Shown: positions 52,153-62,805 of the stretch, piece after piece
Layout of the letters: every line of letters begins with the position of its first letter
Position numbering within the stretch: position 1 is the stretch's first letter
Source of the DNA: Diphasiastrum complanatum
Lineage: Eukaryota > Streptophyta > Lycopodiopsida > Lycopodiales > Lycopodiaceae
Direction: 5' to 3'
Length of the DNA stretch: 64,000 nt
NCBI GenBank assembly: GCA_029204225.1
Contig: CM055104.1
Location: forward strand, 49,495,399 to 49,559,398
Made by a program: the position numbers and the translations under genes
Notes under the pieces: generated by a model
The model's database searches: none
The model's input: only the letters and a program-made list of their open reading frames with translations
What the model was told of the DNA's origin: nothing

Positions 52153-52674
52153 CTAACGGGAAATCTCGAAACGCAATCCGGAACGCGATCCGGAACGTGG
52201 CCTGCAACTTTGCTTCATATATTCCTCATGTCCTTTCTCCATATCTTCTTCCGTCACAGCATGCAGCACAAATTGGAAATGTTCTTTGCCTACGTCCTTC
52301 AAACAACATCCAATCATTTCGTGCCATGTGTGTATGCCTTTCTGCCATAAATAACGGCACAAAACAATCTTGTCTGCTGGTTCGTCTTTTGTCCAAGTCA
52401 AACATGATTTGATTAGATGGTTTACTTTTAAAGCACTCGACGCCAAGCACTTGCAAATCATTTGCATGTGCAAATGCAATAAGCTATCTCCTCTTTCTAG
52501 TGAGCACAGACCTGCGATGCATTCTCTTTTCAAGAACTTCTCCATAACTGCTAGCAAGGAGGGGTCTATGTCTATGCTAGCAATACAGATAGTAACACTG
52601 AGCTCTATGACTATCTTCGACTTCTCATACTTTTTCACGAGAGTGTTTGGTGCCTGCCTCCTTTTGTGGCACAT
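52153..52674 (-). CDS. Replitron-like HUH endonuclease domain protein
   Basis: 173 codons starting MCHKRRQAPNT, with an in-frame stop just before the ATG. CIASIDIDPSLLAVMEKFLK and GLCSLERGDSLLHLHMQM give a His-hydrophobic-His pair (residues 67-69) followed by Gln, the metal-binding HUH motif of Rep-type nicking enzymes. VLCRYLWQKGIHTWHEMIG (about 105-122) leads to CCLKD, where I would expect a catalytic Tyr. FQFVLHAVTEEDMEKGHEEY follows. The LERG..LLH(L/H)H.Q and KG.HT.H.MIG..(L/M)KD blocks are what I recall for Replitron-type mobile-element proteins. If that is right, it nicks DNA for rolling-circle-like transposition. The Tyr-to-Cys change may mean it is inactive. Confidence 0.55.
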   Translation of the reverse strand: MCHKRRQAPNTLVKKYEKSKIVIELSVTICIASIDIDPSLLAVMEKFLKRECIAGLCSLERGDSLLHLHMQMICKCLASSALKVNHLIKSCLTWTKDEPADKIVLCRYLWQKGIHTWHEMIGCCLKDVGKEHFQFVLHAVTEEDMEKGHEEYMKQSCRPRSGSRSGLRFEISR

Positions 52675-53104
52675 TTAGTCTCCTTTCTCTTCGTGCATTT
52701 TCTGAGGTCGTTGGATGTTCCTTTTTTTTTCTTGCTCCCTTTTGACTGCATCTCTTCACCTCTCAACACCCGAAATAAGAGCGCCTCTCAAAACTTAGAG
52801 ACAATCCAAAGTTCAAACCTCCTCTTAGTCGCTCTAACCAACTCAGGAAAACGGCAGACAACCGAAACGCCTCAACAAATGGTGATTCCGGTCAGCGTGC
52901 CCCCACGTGCACTCCCATGCCAAGAGGGCTCCTCTTATTTTTAGCACCCTGCGCACGCATCAGGGTGGGCCAGGCAGGGAGGTTTTTTTTTTTTTTAAAC
53001 TGCTTGCCATGGTGCCACGTGTCGGGCACCAGGGTTTATCCCATAAGCAAATCTTTGAGATAAACGAGTACCTATATATAACTGAACCCACTTACTTACT
53101 CACA

Positions 53105-53480
53105 TGTGTGCAGGTGGGTGTGAAGCTGCCCAGTGCCACCTGAGCTTGCCCGGCGCCACCCACCTGCCTGAGCTTGCCCGGCGCCACCCACCTGCCTGCC
53201 CGGCACCACCTAGGCCTGCCCGGCGCTGCCTGCCCCCTGGCGCACCCGCCTTGGCGCTGGCGCCACGGCACCCGCCTGCGCCTTTTTGGCCAGCCCCTGG
53301 CTGGCTCACCCTGAAGGGCCAGGGTGCTACAATTATGTGGAGCCTGCCAAGAGAAACCTCTCCAACAGATCATTGCAGTCTGCGCTGCGCTGCCCCCACT
53401 CCACTGTAGCAGAACCTTTGCTGCACGGTGCACCCACTCCGCTGTAGAACGGAGCTCCCACCGTCTGCCAACCAGCAGAT
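53105..53480. repeat. GC-rich island with tandem 28-bp units
   Basis: Two exact 28-bp copies (53141-53168 and 53169-53196; both start TGAGCTTGCCCGGCGCC) are followed by decaying variants (GCCTGCCCGGCGCTGCC). GC content is far above the flanks. ORFs on both strands here are products of composition, not genes. It could be the GC-rich part of an LTR whose partner lies outside the window. Confidence 0.75.
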
Positions 53481-53839
53481 CAGAGCGCTGATCCCCAGGC
53501 TGCTGTAGAACCTGTGGAAGAAATTGTCCCAGCTCCCACCTTCTGTGGACACATCACCTCTTTGCATGCATCGCTATTGATTGATAGAGGAACAGATGTT
53601 GCTGTATAATTGATTCTTCAACGTAGAAAGCTGACATACATGGCACTTGCGATCGTCAGTTATGTGCTTATTCTCTCTCTCACAAAATCTCTCCATATCT
53701 CTATCATCATCCTTCTTTGCTTATGGCTAATTTGCTAAACAGTTGAGAGGTGTTGCTAGTATCTCTATCATTTCGTTCCAACTTTTCAGTCCATTTTCGT
53801 CGACTTCATCGCAAAGGACTCAGATAGAAATTCATGAAG
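53481..53839. other. no gene recognised
   Basis: Non-coding spacer between the GC-rich island and the gene remnant; nothing recognised. Confidence 0.4.
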
Positions 53840-54990
53840 CTATGATCCCGAGGTAAGCTTTGTGATGGCTTTTTCTTTACATCCACCATCGATTCCTTTT
53901 GCCTTCTCTGAGTTGATACTTTCAGGTTGAAACTGGAGTTGATCTTTCTTGAGTTGCTTTGACTTGAGAGCCTGCATAGGACTTGCAAAAGGTTTAATCC
54001 ACAAACTCATTATGGTGCTGCTTGAGCTAAAAAACTGCTTCTTTTCATACAAATCTAGTGCAATAAGACATGAAATTGTCTTCTCATCATTCGGTTCCTC
54101 ACTGGCATTATCAGATGAATCGTTTTTAAGGTCCTGCCCAACATTGTGGATCGAAGGGCAGATTTGTTTCATATTTGGGGCATTTTTAACAGAATCTCTG
54201 ATCTTTGTATGGGTAGAATCATTCCAATCCACAAACATATTTGCTCCAGTAGCAGTTGATAACAATCTGCTTTTCCAAGATATCTTTGTAATGACTGCGC
54301 TCAGATCATTTTCAACGTTTGAGACTTTTCTTGAGCAGCTCCTTGAGAAACTCATTAATGAGCCTGAAGCTTGATCTTTCAGAATGTTTTGCAACTTAGT
54401 TAATTTGTCTTCAGTTTGCTTTCCGATCATATATTGCTGCTTAGAAACTTTGGATAATGAACGATACCGTAAGCTGCTTCTTGAATGCAAATCTTCGCTG
54501 ATCAAAGATGCAATAGATTGAGATACATCAGAATCCTATTTGGGCTTTTCCTTTGCTTCCGCATCATGCCGGTCTACATTTGCCACTACAACTTCGGTTT
54601 CTTGAAAAGCATCCTCCTTTTCAACTTCACTAGAGCGTAAATCGTCAAGTTCATTGCTGCCAGGGCATTCGGATATTGCGTTCTCATGACGACGATTAGA
54701 ATAAAATATGTCTTTGAGGCTCTTTCTTTCCCTGGAGATGCAGCCTCCTTTTGACAATTCATTCGAGCAAAGCAGTCCTTGAGTGTCCTTGTTCTCCTTC
54801 ACTGACAATGTACTCTCCTCTTTCGCTTTTGCAAATGTCTCCTTTGTCTAAACATGGAATGGAATCTACTCTTCACGAGCTTGGAGTTGACTAGCATTAC
54901 TGCTAACATTTAAGCTGATGCGGCCAAACATCGAAGATCCTTTTCCAATAGCAAGCGATTTTGATCTCAAAAGATAATAGGCAAGAGGAG
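53840..54990 (-). pseudogene. broken gene fragment, Ser-rich protein of unknown family
   Basis: One minus frame is open from about 54990 to 53845 except for three stops (near 54855 and 54842, and TAG at 54538). Text: GREAPLAYYLLRSKSLAIGK, SMFGRISLNVSSNASQLQ, KENKDTQGLLCSNELSKGGC, DFSDVSQ-like linker, SSLRYRSLSKVSKQQYMIGK, SRLLSTATGANMFVDWNDST and IALDLYEKKQFFSSSSTIMS. Composition and codon use look like a real plant gene, and I see no retroelement motif. It may be a captured or retroposed exon of a host gene. Confidence 0.45.
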
Positions 54991-55529
54991 CCTCCCTACC
55001 TCACACCAGTGTTCCGGAACCTTTTCCTTCCAAAACCCATATGTGAAAAAGTTCTTCGGCCTCTATTGAGTGACAAGGTCTTACTTGCCGGTTTTTCCCT
55101 ATAAAACCCAAGATTTATGACATAAAAAATCATGTACACTTTTTGTCATGCCGATTTTTGGAAAAAGATGCCGGTTCCATTCTTGAACTATGTCACACTA
55201 TCTTTAGGTCATATCACTTGAAGACAAAGAGGGATACATTAAACATAGGTATGCATAAGATCATTGGTACCCCATTTCATATTGAAGAAGTGTATGAAAC
55301 TGATGGAAGACATGTGCCAAATCTCAAACAAATAGCAATCACAATAGAAGTAAAAAAAAGCAAGAGGAGAACAAGACAATCAAGATAGCATGTCCATAGA
55401 AAGCTAGAAACATGGAGATCATCATAGAATCACATTAGTAATATAAAGAAGAGTACAAGCTATGAACATGAGCATTGATTCATGTGGATAGGGCACATGA
55501 TACCTAGCAAAGGATATCCTTATAGCTCC
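54991..55529. other. no gene recognised
   Basis: Mostly non-coding. An 81-codon plus ORF (55143-55388) ends in a basic tail (IEVKKSKRRTRQSR) but shows no motif; probably chance or transposon debris. Confidence 0.35.
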
Positions 55530-55534
55530 ATTCA

Positions 55535-55829
55535 CAAGGAGGAAGCAAGAAGCTCTCACTTGCAAATGAGCCAAAAGATTCACAAAACTCTTGCCTAGTT
55601 ATAGACAATGCTCTTACTTAACTAAACATAACTACCTTGAGGGGTAGTTAGCCCTTGTTAAGTATTATACATTGGGCCCTTATTGACCTATTATCCTTAT
55701 TAATACTTTGAAGGGCCTAAAGAGGGAACCGCCTTGTTATTAAGGCTAATAGCTCCTTTTGGGCCTACAAAGCTTACAATGGATATTATATTGTCTTGAA
55801 AAGCATTGATGTACTAAAAGTACATGACA
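55535..55829 (-). repeat. direct repeat, left copy (LTR-like)
   Basis: Matches 63563-63851 with small indels, from ACAAGGAGGAAG to GTACTAAAAGTACATGACA. On the minus strand it starts TGTCATGTACTTTTAGTAC. Directly beyond it (55830-55841, CTCCCCCTAATT) is the complement of a purine tract, as expected at the 3' LTR of a minus-strand retroelement. The far edge is undefined. Confidence 0.7.
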
Positions 55830-55841
55830 CTCCCCCTAATT

Positions 55842-56074
55842 AAATATTTTTGTCCTAAAAAATGAAGACGCTTGTCTAATCAGCTTGATCGCCTTGGTTA
55901 AGTAGTCATGATTGAGGATGTGTCATCCAAAAACATGTTGCCTCATTACAGATCCAAAGCTGTCAAATTAAATCCATTTTTCTAGCTTCAGACTGTAATC
56001 CTTGTTCCCGTGAAAAAAAAATGATGGTCGAAGAAGAGGTTGATGAAGCACCAAATTGTTTGTTGGCAACCAAC
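55842..56074. other. spacer
   Basis: Short non-coding part of the same decayed element, next to the PPT-like tract. Confidence 0.4.
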
Positions 56075-56894
56075 CTATATGGAATGGATAGAGTGTATCA
56101 CCGCAAGTTCCTCTTTTGTCTGCTTCCTCAACATCATACCAACTCGAATGCTTATCCAATTCCCTTGGATTCTTGGTTTGATCTTGCATCGGGCTATTAT
56201 GTCGTAACTGCCAATCCATGTTGTTTGACCAATTTGATAGAAAATTACAATTATGTCATAAACAATGGTAGTCATGAATTGTTGTTCATATATAAATGCT
56301 CCATATGAAGTAGTCGGCATGAATATTGTCACTCTGTCGTACGTTGTCGCATATCTCTGGGCATATTGTTGACCAAAATATATTTCTTCAAATTTGGTCA
56401 ATACCTCATTCATAGGTGGTTGTGAATAAAGCACCTGAATAATTGACCTGATTGACCTCAAAAATTACTCTCGTTTCGAAATATAAAATTTGCAGTTGCC
56501 CATATAAATTGTTGAAGGAGTCAATCCCAAATAGTAAAAATACATTCCAAAGTTGAACTTGAGATTTAATGTTTCGATTGTTCCAAATAACCATTGATGA
56601 ACAATCATTGTTGACATTACTCAATTGAAGATTGATCACATTAGAGTCCACTGAGCAATGTAAACCTCTCCAAAGAAACTGATATAGATTGATGGCATAT
56701 TTTAAATTCCTATAGAGTGTTGGATGACTAACAGAATGTTCCCAATCATTATTCACATCCATACATTCTGAATATGCACATGAATTACAATTTGGCATTT
56801 GAGTTCTAGAGAATCCATAGGGAACGGGTTCTCCAACTGAAGTCACTTGAAGATCTTGTAAAATGGATCTATGAGGCATTGAAGAATAATCCAA
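56075..56894 (-). CDS. two unrecognised ORFs of the decayed element
   Basis: 56894-56406 (162 codons) contains SILQDLQVTSVGEPVPYGFS, CNSCAYSECMDVNNDW, and hydrophobic FLLFGIDSFNNLYGQLQILYF. 56461-56075 (128 codons) contains NEVLTKFEEIYFGQQYAQRY and SIRVGMMLRKQTKEELAVIH. They overlap slightly in different frames and may be one broken protein. No motif known to me. Confidence 0.3.
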
Positions 56895-56962
56895 TTATTG
56901 ATAAAAGTTCAATTTATATGGAATAATGAAATCTCTTCATTGCGAACAATATCCTTGTTGAA

Positions 56963-57815
56963 TGTCAATTTTCAGAGAAAAAGGACAATTATGACTGTAC
57001 TTATCAATCATTAAGAGTTATTGATTGCTTAATCCAAATATCTATCAAGTTCTAGGTGTTAGATCTTGATCTAGATGCTTTACACTATGATTTAAGCAAG
57101 AGCAATGGATCAAATGATTAAAAACTTGGATAAGCGGCCTGACATGTGTGGAGGACAGTACATGTATGACCTGTTTACAGAGAGTAAAGTGCTCAAGCTT
57201 AGAAATGCATTTCAATCACAAAAACACAAGACAAATGTGGAAAATACAAGCAAGACTAGAATTTGCCAATGTCACATCAACTTCTCATTGAATTGGTTGA
57301 TCTCTTTATAGATCAAGTACATCCATGACCTATCTACTGTCCAGCAAGCTTTCACACGTGTGAAGAGTGCCTTGTCATCTAGATCCACCAATAGGAGTCA
57401 AATATGATCCTTATCCAAAGTTGACTTTCTGACTCTAGCTAGAAACCAACAAGTAGTCTCCACAAAAATAGGGATATTCCCTATAAAATAGGATCTAATG
57501 GAATCTTTCTATCTTATCACCCAAAAGCTTATCCACATGTGTGAATGGCAACTTGACATGTGTGAGTAATAACTCATTCACATGGAAGTGTAATCTACTT
57601 ACATAAAGTTTGACCCAAATGACCAATTTCAAGATTCTACTCAAAGGTCAATTTCACACTTGTGTAGATCTAGCTAAAATCAATCTAAATAAAAGTGACT
57701 TATGTACATTCATTCACCCGTGGGAATAGGCTCCACACGTGTGAGATCTCATTATGAACATAGATCTTAAGATTAACATGTTACATTAACCAAGTTGGAA
57801 GTGACAATTTCAACA
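56963..57815 (-). repeat. 3' LTR of the small Copia element
   Basis: Contains TTCACACGTGTGAA (57351-57364), CCACATGTGTGAAT (57534-57547) and CCACACGTGTGAGA near 57733. Same family as the inserts at 2255-2984 and 13110-13400. Confidence 0.92.
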
Positions 57816-58003
57816 CTCCTCAATTCTAACTTGGTAAATCCAATGTACATCTATCTACAATTCCAAGAGCAAATATCCAGCTACAAATAAGGAATAAAAT
57901 TGAGACTCCAATAGATAATGATGTCCATGAAGGATCTTTCACCATCTCTTAAAGGATCTCTTGCAATAAGTGACAAAAAATTTACAAGTGATGCAAAGAG
58001 AAA

Positions 58004-58991
58004 CTATGCATCATGCCAAGCCTTGAATTCCAAGGCATTTTGTGCACTTGATGATATGTCCATTAAACTTATGAGTGAATTAGAAGTGTTGAGCACATAA
58101 AACCAAGATCTTGATGAATCTTTGAGCTCATAAAGACTCTTTTGCAAAAAACACACTTTGTTTTCAATTTCCTCCTTGATGAAGCACCTTGATTGCCTCA
58201 TGAAGATCTCCTCCTCCAAGTAGCCATTTCCATTGAAGAAGGCTTTAGTTACTCCTTGTGATTTGATAACATCTTCAAAGAAAAGGTTCATCAAGCATTG
58301 AAGTCATCAAAGTGTAGGATGTGTATGGTTGAGTGACTTCTCCTTGTATACCTTTGCCAAGATAAGTGAGCCTTAAAGGTTGGGCCCCTGCCCTTGAGGA
58401 TCTCCTTGGAGCTCTTGTGTCTCGAGGTGGATCCTCAAGATTATGATCATTTTGTTGCTCCTCTCTCCTTGGAACTCTTGGATCTTGAGGTGGATCCTCA
58501 AGATCTTGATCACTTTGATGCTCCACCTCAAAACTTGCAAGATCTTTGACACCAAGATCATATGTTGTCCTCCCATTCACATAAGTATCCTTTGAACTTG
58601 GTGTTCCATCCTCCACCTTGGAACTTTAATGGTTGCTATAGTCTTCTTTTTTCCGTTGATTGAGAAGGTTTCATTCTCATCATCATCATGTAAATTCAAG
58701 GAACCAATCATCTTCCTCACATATCGCATTCTACTCTCCTTGGCTACAAGCACACTATGCAATAACATTCATTTTCAAACAATGAAGTGCTAGTCTTGCC
58801 CTCTTCTTGTATTTTACTTGTTCTTGACCTCCTTGAGGTTCTTCCTCAACTCCAAGAACAATATCATAGAGGTCATGGATCACAAATAGTGATTCCATCC
58901 TCACTTTCCAAATGGAATAGTTTGTGGAAGTTAGTCTCTCCCTAGATTCTAACAAAAATCCACCAATGGATGACATTATGAATGATTGCAT
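58004..58991 (-). pseudogene. Copia gag, hinge and RT scraps
   Basis: 58991-58755: LLESRERLTSTNYSIWKVRM, LYDIVLGVEEEPQGGQEQV and KKRARLALHCLKMNV, a Copia gag start (MSSIGGFLLES is the likely first residue run). 58616-58275: acidic/basic hinge with a repeated (N/D)LEDPP(Q/R)D block, RRSSRAGAQPLRLTYLG. 58294-58004: degenerate RT text (FFNGNGYLEEEIFMRQ, KSLYELKDSSRSWF). Zinc knuckle, protease, integrase and most of RT are deleted between these pieces. Confidence 0.8.
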
Positions 58992-59557
58992 ATGAGATGC
59001 ACAAAGATGCCTTGATAATGACTGATCTAATTCAGACTTCTAGCTTTCTAAGAGGCTTCTAATCTCAGCCCAATCAGCCTAGCTCAACTTGAATGATGGG
59101 AAAATAGATCTACTAAAAAATCCTAGCAAATCACTCCTTCAAAAGATTGATTCTAGCACTATTTTGCTTGAAATTTCACACACACTTAAGATCTGAACAA
59201 ATCAGCCTTATAAATCTTATCTAATTCCGCAAAATGAATTGCTTCAATGACTCAAATCACTATTTGATCATAATCATTCAATAGATTGAACCTAGATCTA
59301 GACAATGCACCAAAAACCTTGAATTTTGGACTAATATGCACATTTTTGGGTCAAAAACACTAAAGAAGGTTGCTGTATGGTTTCACATGTGTGGACAGTA
59401 CTTTAGAAGCCGAAAAATTGATCTTGACCAAAAATAATGATGATACTTCTCTCCTTGAACTTGCCCTCTCAAGTAAAACTCAAAAACAACACATTGTTAA
59501 TGATTTCACAAGACCTCTTAATCATTTAGATCACTCTTAGACTTGGCTCTGATACCA

Positions 59558-60414
59558 TGTTAATTTTTAGAGAAAAAGAAAAATTATGATTGTACTTATC
59601 AATCATTAAGAGTTATTGATTGCTTAATCCCAAGATCTATCAAGTTCTAGGTGTTAGATCTTGATCTAGATGCTTTACACTATGATTTAAGCAAGAGCAA
59701 TGGATCAAATGATTAAAAACTTGGATGAGCGGCCTCACACATGTGGAGGACAGTACTTGCATGGCTTGTATACAGAGAGTAAAGTACTCAAGCTTAGAAA
59801 TGCATTTCAATCACAAAAACACAAGACAAATGTAGAAAATACAAGCAAGACTAGAATTTGCCAATATCACATCAACTTCTCATTGAATTGGTTGATCTCT
59901 TTATAGATCAAGTACATCCATGACCTGTGTACTATCCAGCAAGCCTTCACACGCGTGAAGAGTGCCTTGCCATCTAGATCTATCAATAGAAGTCAAATAT
60001 GATCCTTATCCAAAGTTGACTTTCTCACTCTAGCTAGAAACCAACAACTAGTCTCCACAAAAATAGGGATATCCCCTATAAAATATGATCTAATAGAATC
60101 TTTCTATATTATCACCTACAATCTTATCCACATGTGTGAATGGCAACTTGACATGTGTGAGTAATAACTCATTCACATGGAAGTGCAATCTATTTACATA
60201 AAGTTTGGCCAAAATGACCAATTTCATGATTCTACTCAAAGGTCAATTTCACACTTGTGTAGATCTAGCTAAAATCAATCTAACTTAATAAAAGTGACTT
60301 ATGTACATTGTTTCACACATGGGAACAGGCTCCACACATTTGAGATCTCACTATGAACATAGATCTTAAGATTAACATGCTACATTAACCAAGTTGGAAG
60401 TGACGATTTCAACA
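59558..60414 (-). repeat. 5' LTR of the small Copia element
   Basis: 857 bp, closely matching 56963-57815; adjacent to the PBS on its internal side and to the TTGAA duplication outside. Confidence 0.92.
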
Positions 60415-60419
60415 TTGAA

Positions 60420-61050
60420 TGCCTCCCTCATACTCCATTAGATTGTTGTCAAAAATAAAAATATTCTCAAAAGCGCCCAAATCAAATTGAATTGGTTCGT
60501 AGATCAGATCCTTTAAATAGCCACTCAATTCCAAGCCATGGAATATCGGTGCCATATAGTCATCATTCTGAAATTTTGGTGAATGTCTTGATCGACTTTC
60601 TTTGAGCATAACAATATTCTCGATTTGACGATCCATAGTTGCTTGCTCATTGACCAGATTAAGGCATTGGTGTAGGTCAAATTCCCATGTTTGATGGTTG
60701 AAATGAAACTCGAAAGGATGTTCAATTATCTTCATATTCTGATCTAAATCTTGACTTTCGTCCGAATCTTGATTTTCACCATTTGTTGTTGCAACTTGAT
60801 CCGAATCTTGAATTGGACTTTTGTTGCCTGCAACTATATCTGGATCTGGGACTGGACTTTCATTGTCGCTCTGCTCATCTGACTCATTGTCCTCGCTTCG
60901 CTTATCCGCTTCGTCGTTATCACTTTGCTCATCAGACTCATTGATGAGATCATCTTCATCTTCAGAAGTTTCTTCTCTTTCATTCACATGCGGATGTCGA
61001 TCCACCGATGCTTTAGTGTATATACTCACTTTTTGAATCCGCATTTTCAT
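60420..61050 (-). CDS. acidic protein of unknown function
   Basis: 213 codons from MKMRIQKVSIYTKASVDRHP. Residues about 27-70 are Asp/Glu/Ser repeats (DEQSDN twice, with DESDEQ-type text), then SPVPDPDIVAGNKSPIQDSD. A more ordered second half follows (PFEFHFNHQTWEFDLHQCLN, IQFDLGAFENIFIFDNNLME). The small Copia element interrupts it near its C-terminus; after removal the frame would end about eight codons later. Its place downstream of gag text suggests an element protein, but no homologue comes to mind. Confidence 0.4.
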
Positions 61051-61277
61051 TTTCTCAAACCACCTGGATTGTTCTTCTTTCTTTCAACTTACAACTTAAG
61101 CCTTTGTTCTTGTTGCTCATACTTTAAAGCATATTCCATAGTTTCCCTTAATCGAAACCCAAGCTGTAGAGAAGTAGTTTGAAGATAGTTTTATACAATG
61201 CTCCGATATTGAGGCTATAAGCCACATATATAGCATTGTACAAGATATACATCTCCATAATCAAATAATGGAACCAT

Positions 61278-61589
61278 CTACTGAAATTCTTGATTGTACT
61301 CAACAACTATAGTTATCTGGCTCAAACAACACCATTGGAGGAAGTCGGATCGATTGAAGATTTGTCTACAAACTATTTTAGAATCTAACCAGTTCTTAGG
61401 AAGAAAGTCGTGAACGATGTTCCACCATGACTGAACTCGCCCTCGGAAACCCGATGAAGCAAAGAAAACCATACTACTGTCACCAATACATCCAGTATAG
61501 TAGAAGTTATAATCCAAATCTTCTAGCCAATTGTCTACATTAATGGAGTGAATGCTTCCATCAAAGGTAGGACTAACGTATTTAGACAA
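61278..61589 (-). pseudogene. Gypsy-like gag, N-terminal half
   Basis: VSPTFDGSIHSINVDNWLED, YNFYYTGCIGDSSMVFFASS and FRGRVQSWWNIVHDFLPKNW, then VVEYNQEFQ: the classic Retrotrans_gag start (F.G......W...........F....F.G.A..WW). Frame ends at 61278. It lies downstream of the C-terminal half, the reverse of normal order. Confidence 0.75.
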
Positions 61590-61888
61590 CCACTGGTTGT
61601 AACAATAAGGTTTCTATTGAGCAATGGATTTTCACCGTTCATTGATATGGTTTGTAGATGCAGAGCAAGTGCACGATCCATCATATCATGTAAGTCCATA
61701 AAACTAGTAGCATAAATGGATTTGGAAAGAGTTGGTTGAAGCACATTTTTTATAGGAGTTTGAAGAGAACCCACATAGTAGTTCAAACATTTTCTATAGT
61801 CAAATTTTGTCTTCTGAACCAATGCCAAGAATTGTTGATTGAATTGTTTTACAAATCCAGTTTGTTCGAGAGATTCAAATGACTTCAC
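61535..61888 (-). pseudogene. Gypsy-like gag, C-terminal half
   Basis: GFVKQFNQQFLALVQKTKFD, CLNYYVGSLQTPIKNVLQPT and SFMDLHDMMDRALALHLQTI match the second half of a Retrotrans_gag domain (Y...F..L......L.....Y..GL...I...V....P..L..A...A). It overlaps the N-terminal half at 61535-61589 in a different frame. Confidence 0.7.
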
Positions 61889-62420
61889 ACAATAGATGGA
61901 AGATGAATGTTATTACTATAACAATAATCCATCATTAATGACTAATGAAGACTTGTGGACTGTGAATTCATCGTCTGAAATTTATTCAGGATGGTATTTA
62001 CAGACTATAAAATGCTCTTCTCCATCCACTTAGCATTCTAAGTCCTCGAAGAATAAAGTGGTTGTGAATGAAAAATGTAACAAATTAAAACGAAGTAGTT
62101 GTTATGTTCAGTTTGTCACCACGAGCAATGTTGTTTTCTACAACGTTCGAATCCGAGTTCAAATGGAAAAATTATGGAGCTTCAAAAATAACTAATGAAA
62201 AAATGTAAAATTTGACTCAAGAAAGAGATTCTTTTAAAAATTTTAAATGGAAATAATAACTACAAAATTTCAATAACTTCCCAATGTTTGTTTCATCATT
62301 ATGATCACTTTATTGTACTGGAATCTGAGCTCAAACAAGAAAGTTATGAAAGTTTTAAGAAATATACAGCAAAATGTTTTTTATTGGGCACAAAGGAGAG
62401 GTGAGTGGCTCAGGGAATAT
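61889..62420. other. no gene recognised
   Basis: AT-rich, no coding signal. Confidence 0.4.
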
Positions 62421-62479
62421 TCGTGGAGATTATGTTATTTTGAATTTTCTGTTGAGTGCCGCAGAGATCCAGAAAGGGA

Positions 62480-62805
62480 GAGGAGATTTTGGTCGAAGGA
62501 ATTTTAGCCGAGGAGATTTTAACCTAGGGAATTTTGGCCGAGTGGTTCGTGAGGAAAAGAGCCAGGTCAAGTGGGAGATTGGCTGAGTCCAGTTGAGTGA
62601 AATTTGGCCGAGGAGGGGTCGTGAGGGATTTTGGTCGAGTGGATATGACCACCGACGGAGAAATGGCTGAGAGGGGGGTTTAGAGAGAGAGAGAGAGGAG
62701 GGAATGGGGCGTCTGCGTGAATTGACCAAAGTAAAAATTGACCGAAGGCTCAAATTGGCCGAAGTAAGAATTGACCGAAGGCTTAAATTGGCCGAAGGAA
62801 TGAGG
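62480..62805. repeat. repeats of TT(G)GCCGA(G/A)
   Basis: GGCCGAG-type words follow A/T-rich AATTTT at about 62507, 62535 and 62605, with GGTCGA(A/G) variants at about 62490 and 62630. A ~30-bp unit (AAATTGACCGAAGGCTCAAA, then TTGGCCGAAG) is repeated twice at about 62733-62797. A purine-rich patch with a (GA)n run lies at about 62680-62700. No gene. Confidence 0.7.

Larger units (their letters stand above)
56963..60414 (-). mobile_element. small non-autonomous Copia element with perfect target duplication
   Basis: LTRs 56963-57815 (853 bp) and 59558-60414 (857 bp), with TGT..ACA ends, enclose only about 1.74 kb. A TTGAA duplication flanks the element (56958-56962 and 60415-60419). On the minus strand a TGGTATCAGAGCC PBS follows the 5' LTR (59545-59557) and a purine tract (57816-57830) precedes the 3' LTR. 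Only gag, hinge and RT scraps remain, so mobility would depend on helper proteins. Confidence 0.93.

Noticed and set aside
52370-52678. 102-codon plus ORF opposite the HUH gene
   Set aside because: Antisense shadow of the HUH frame with no motif of its own.
53092-53433. GC-rich ORFs on both strands
   Set aside because: They arise from the 28-bp GC-rich repeats; Arg/Gly/Ala/Pro repeats on both strands point to composition, not coding.
53949-54374. 141-codon plus ORF
   Set aside because: Antisense to the minus-strand gene remnant, which is longer and more protein-like.
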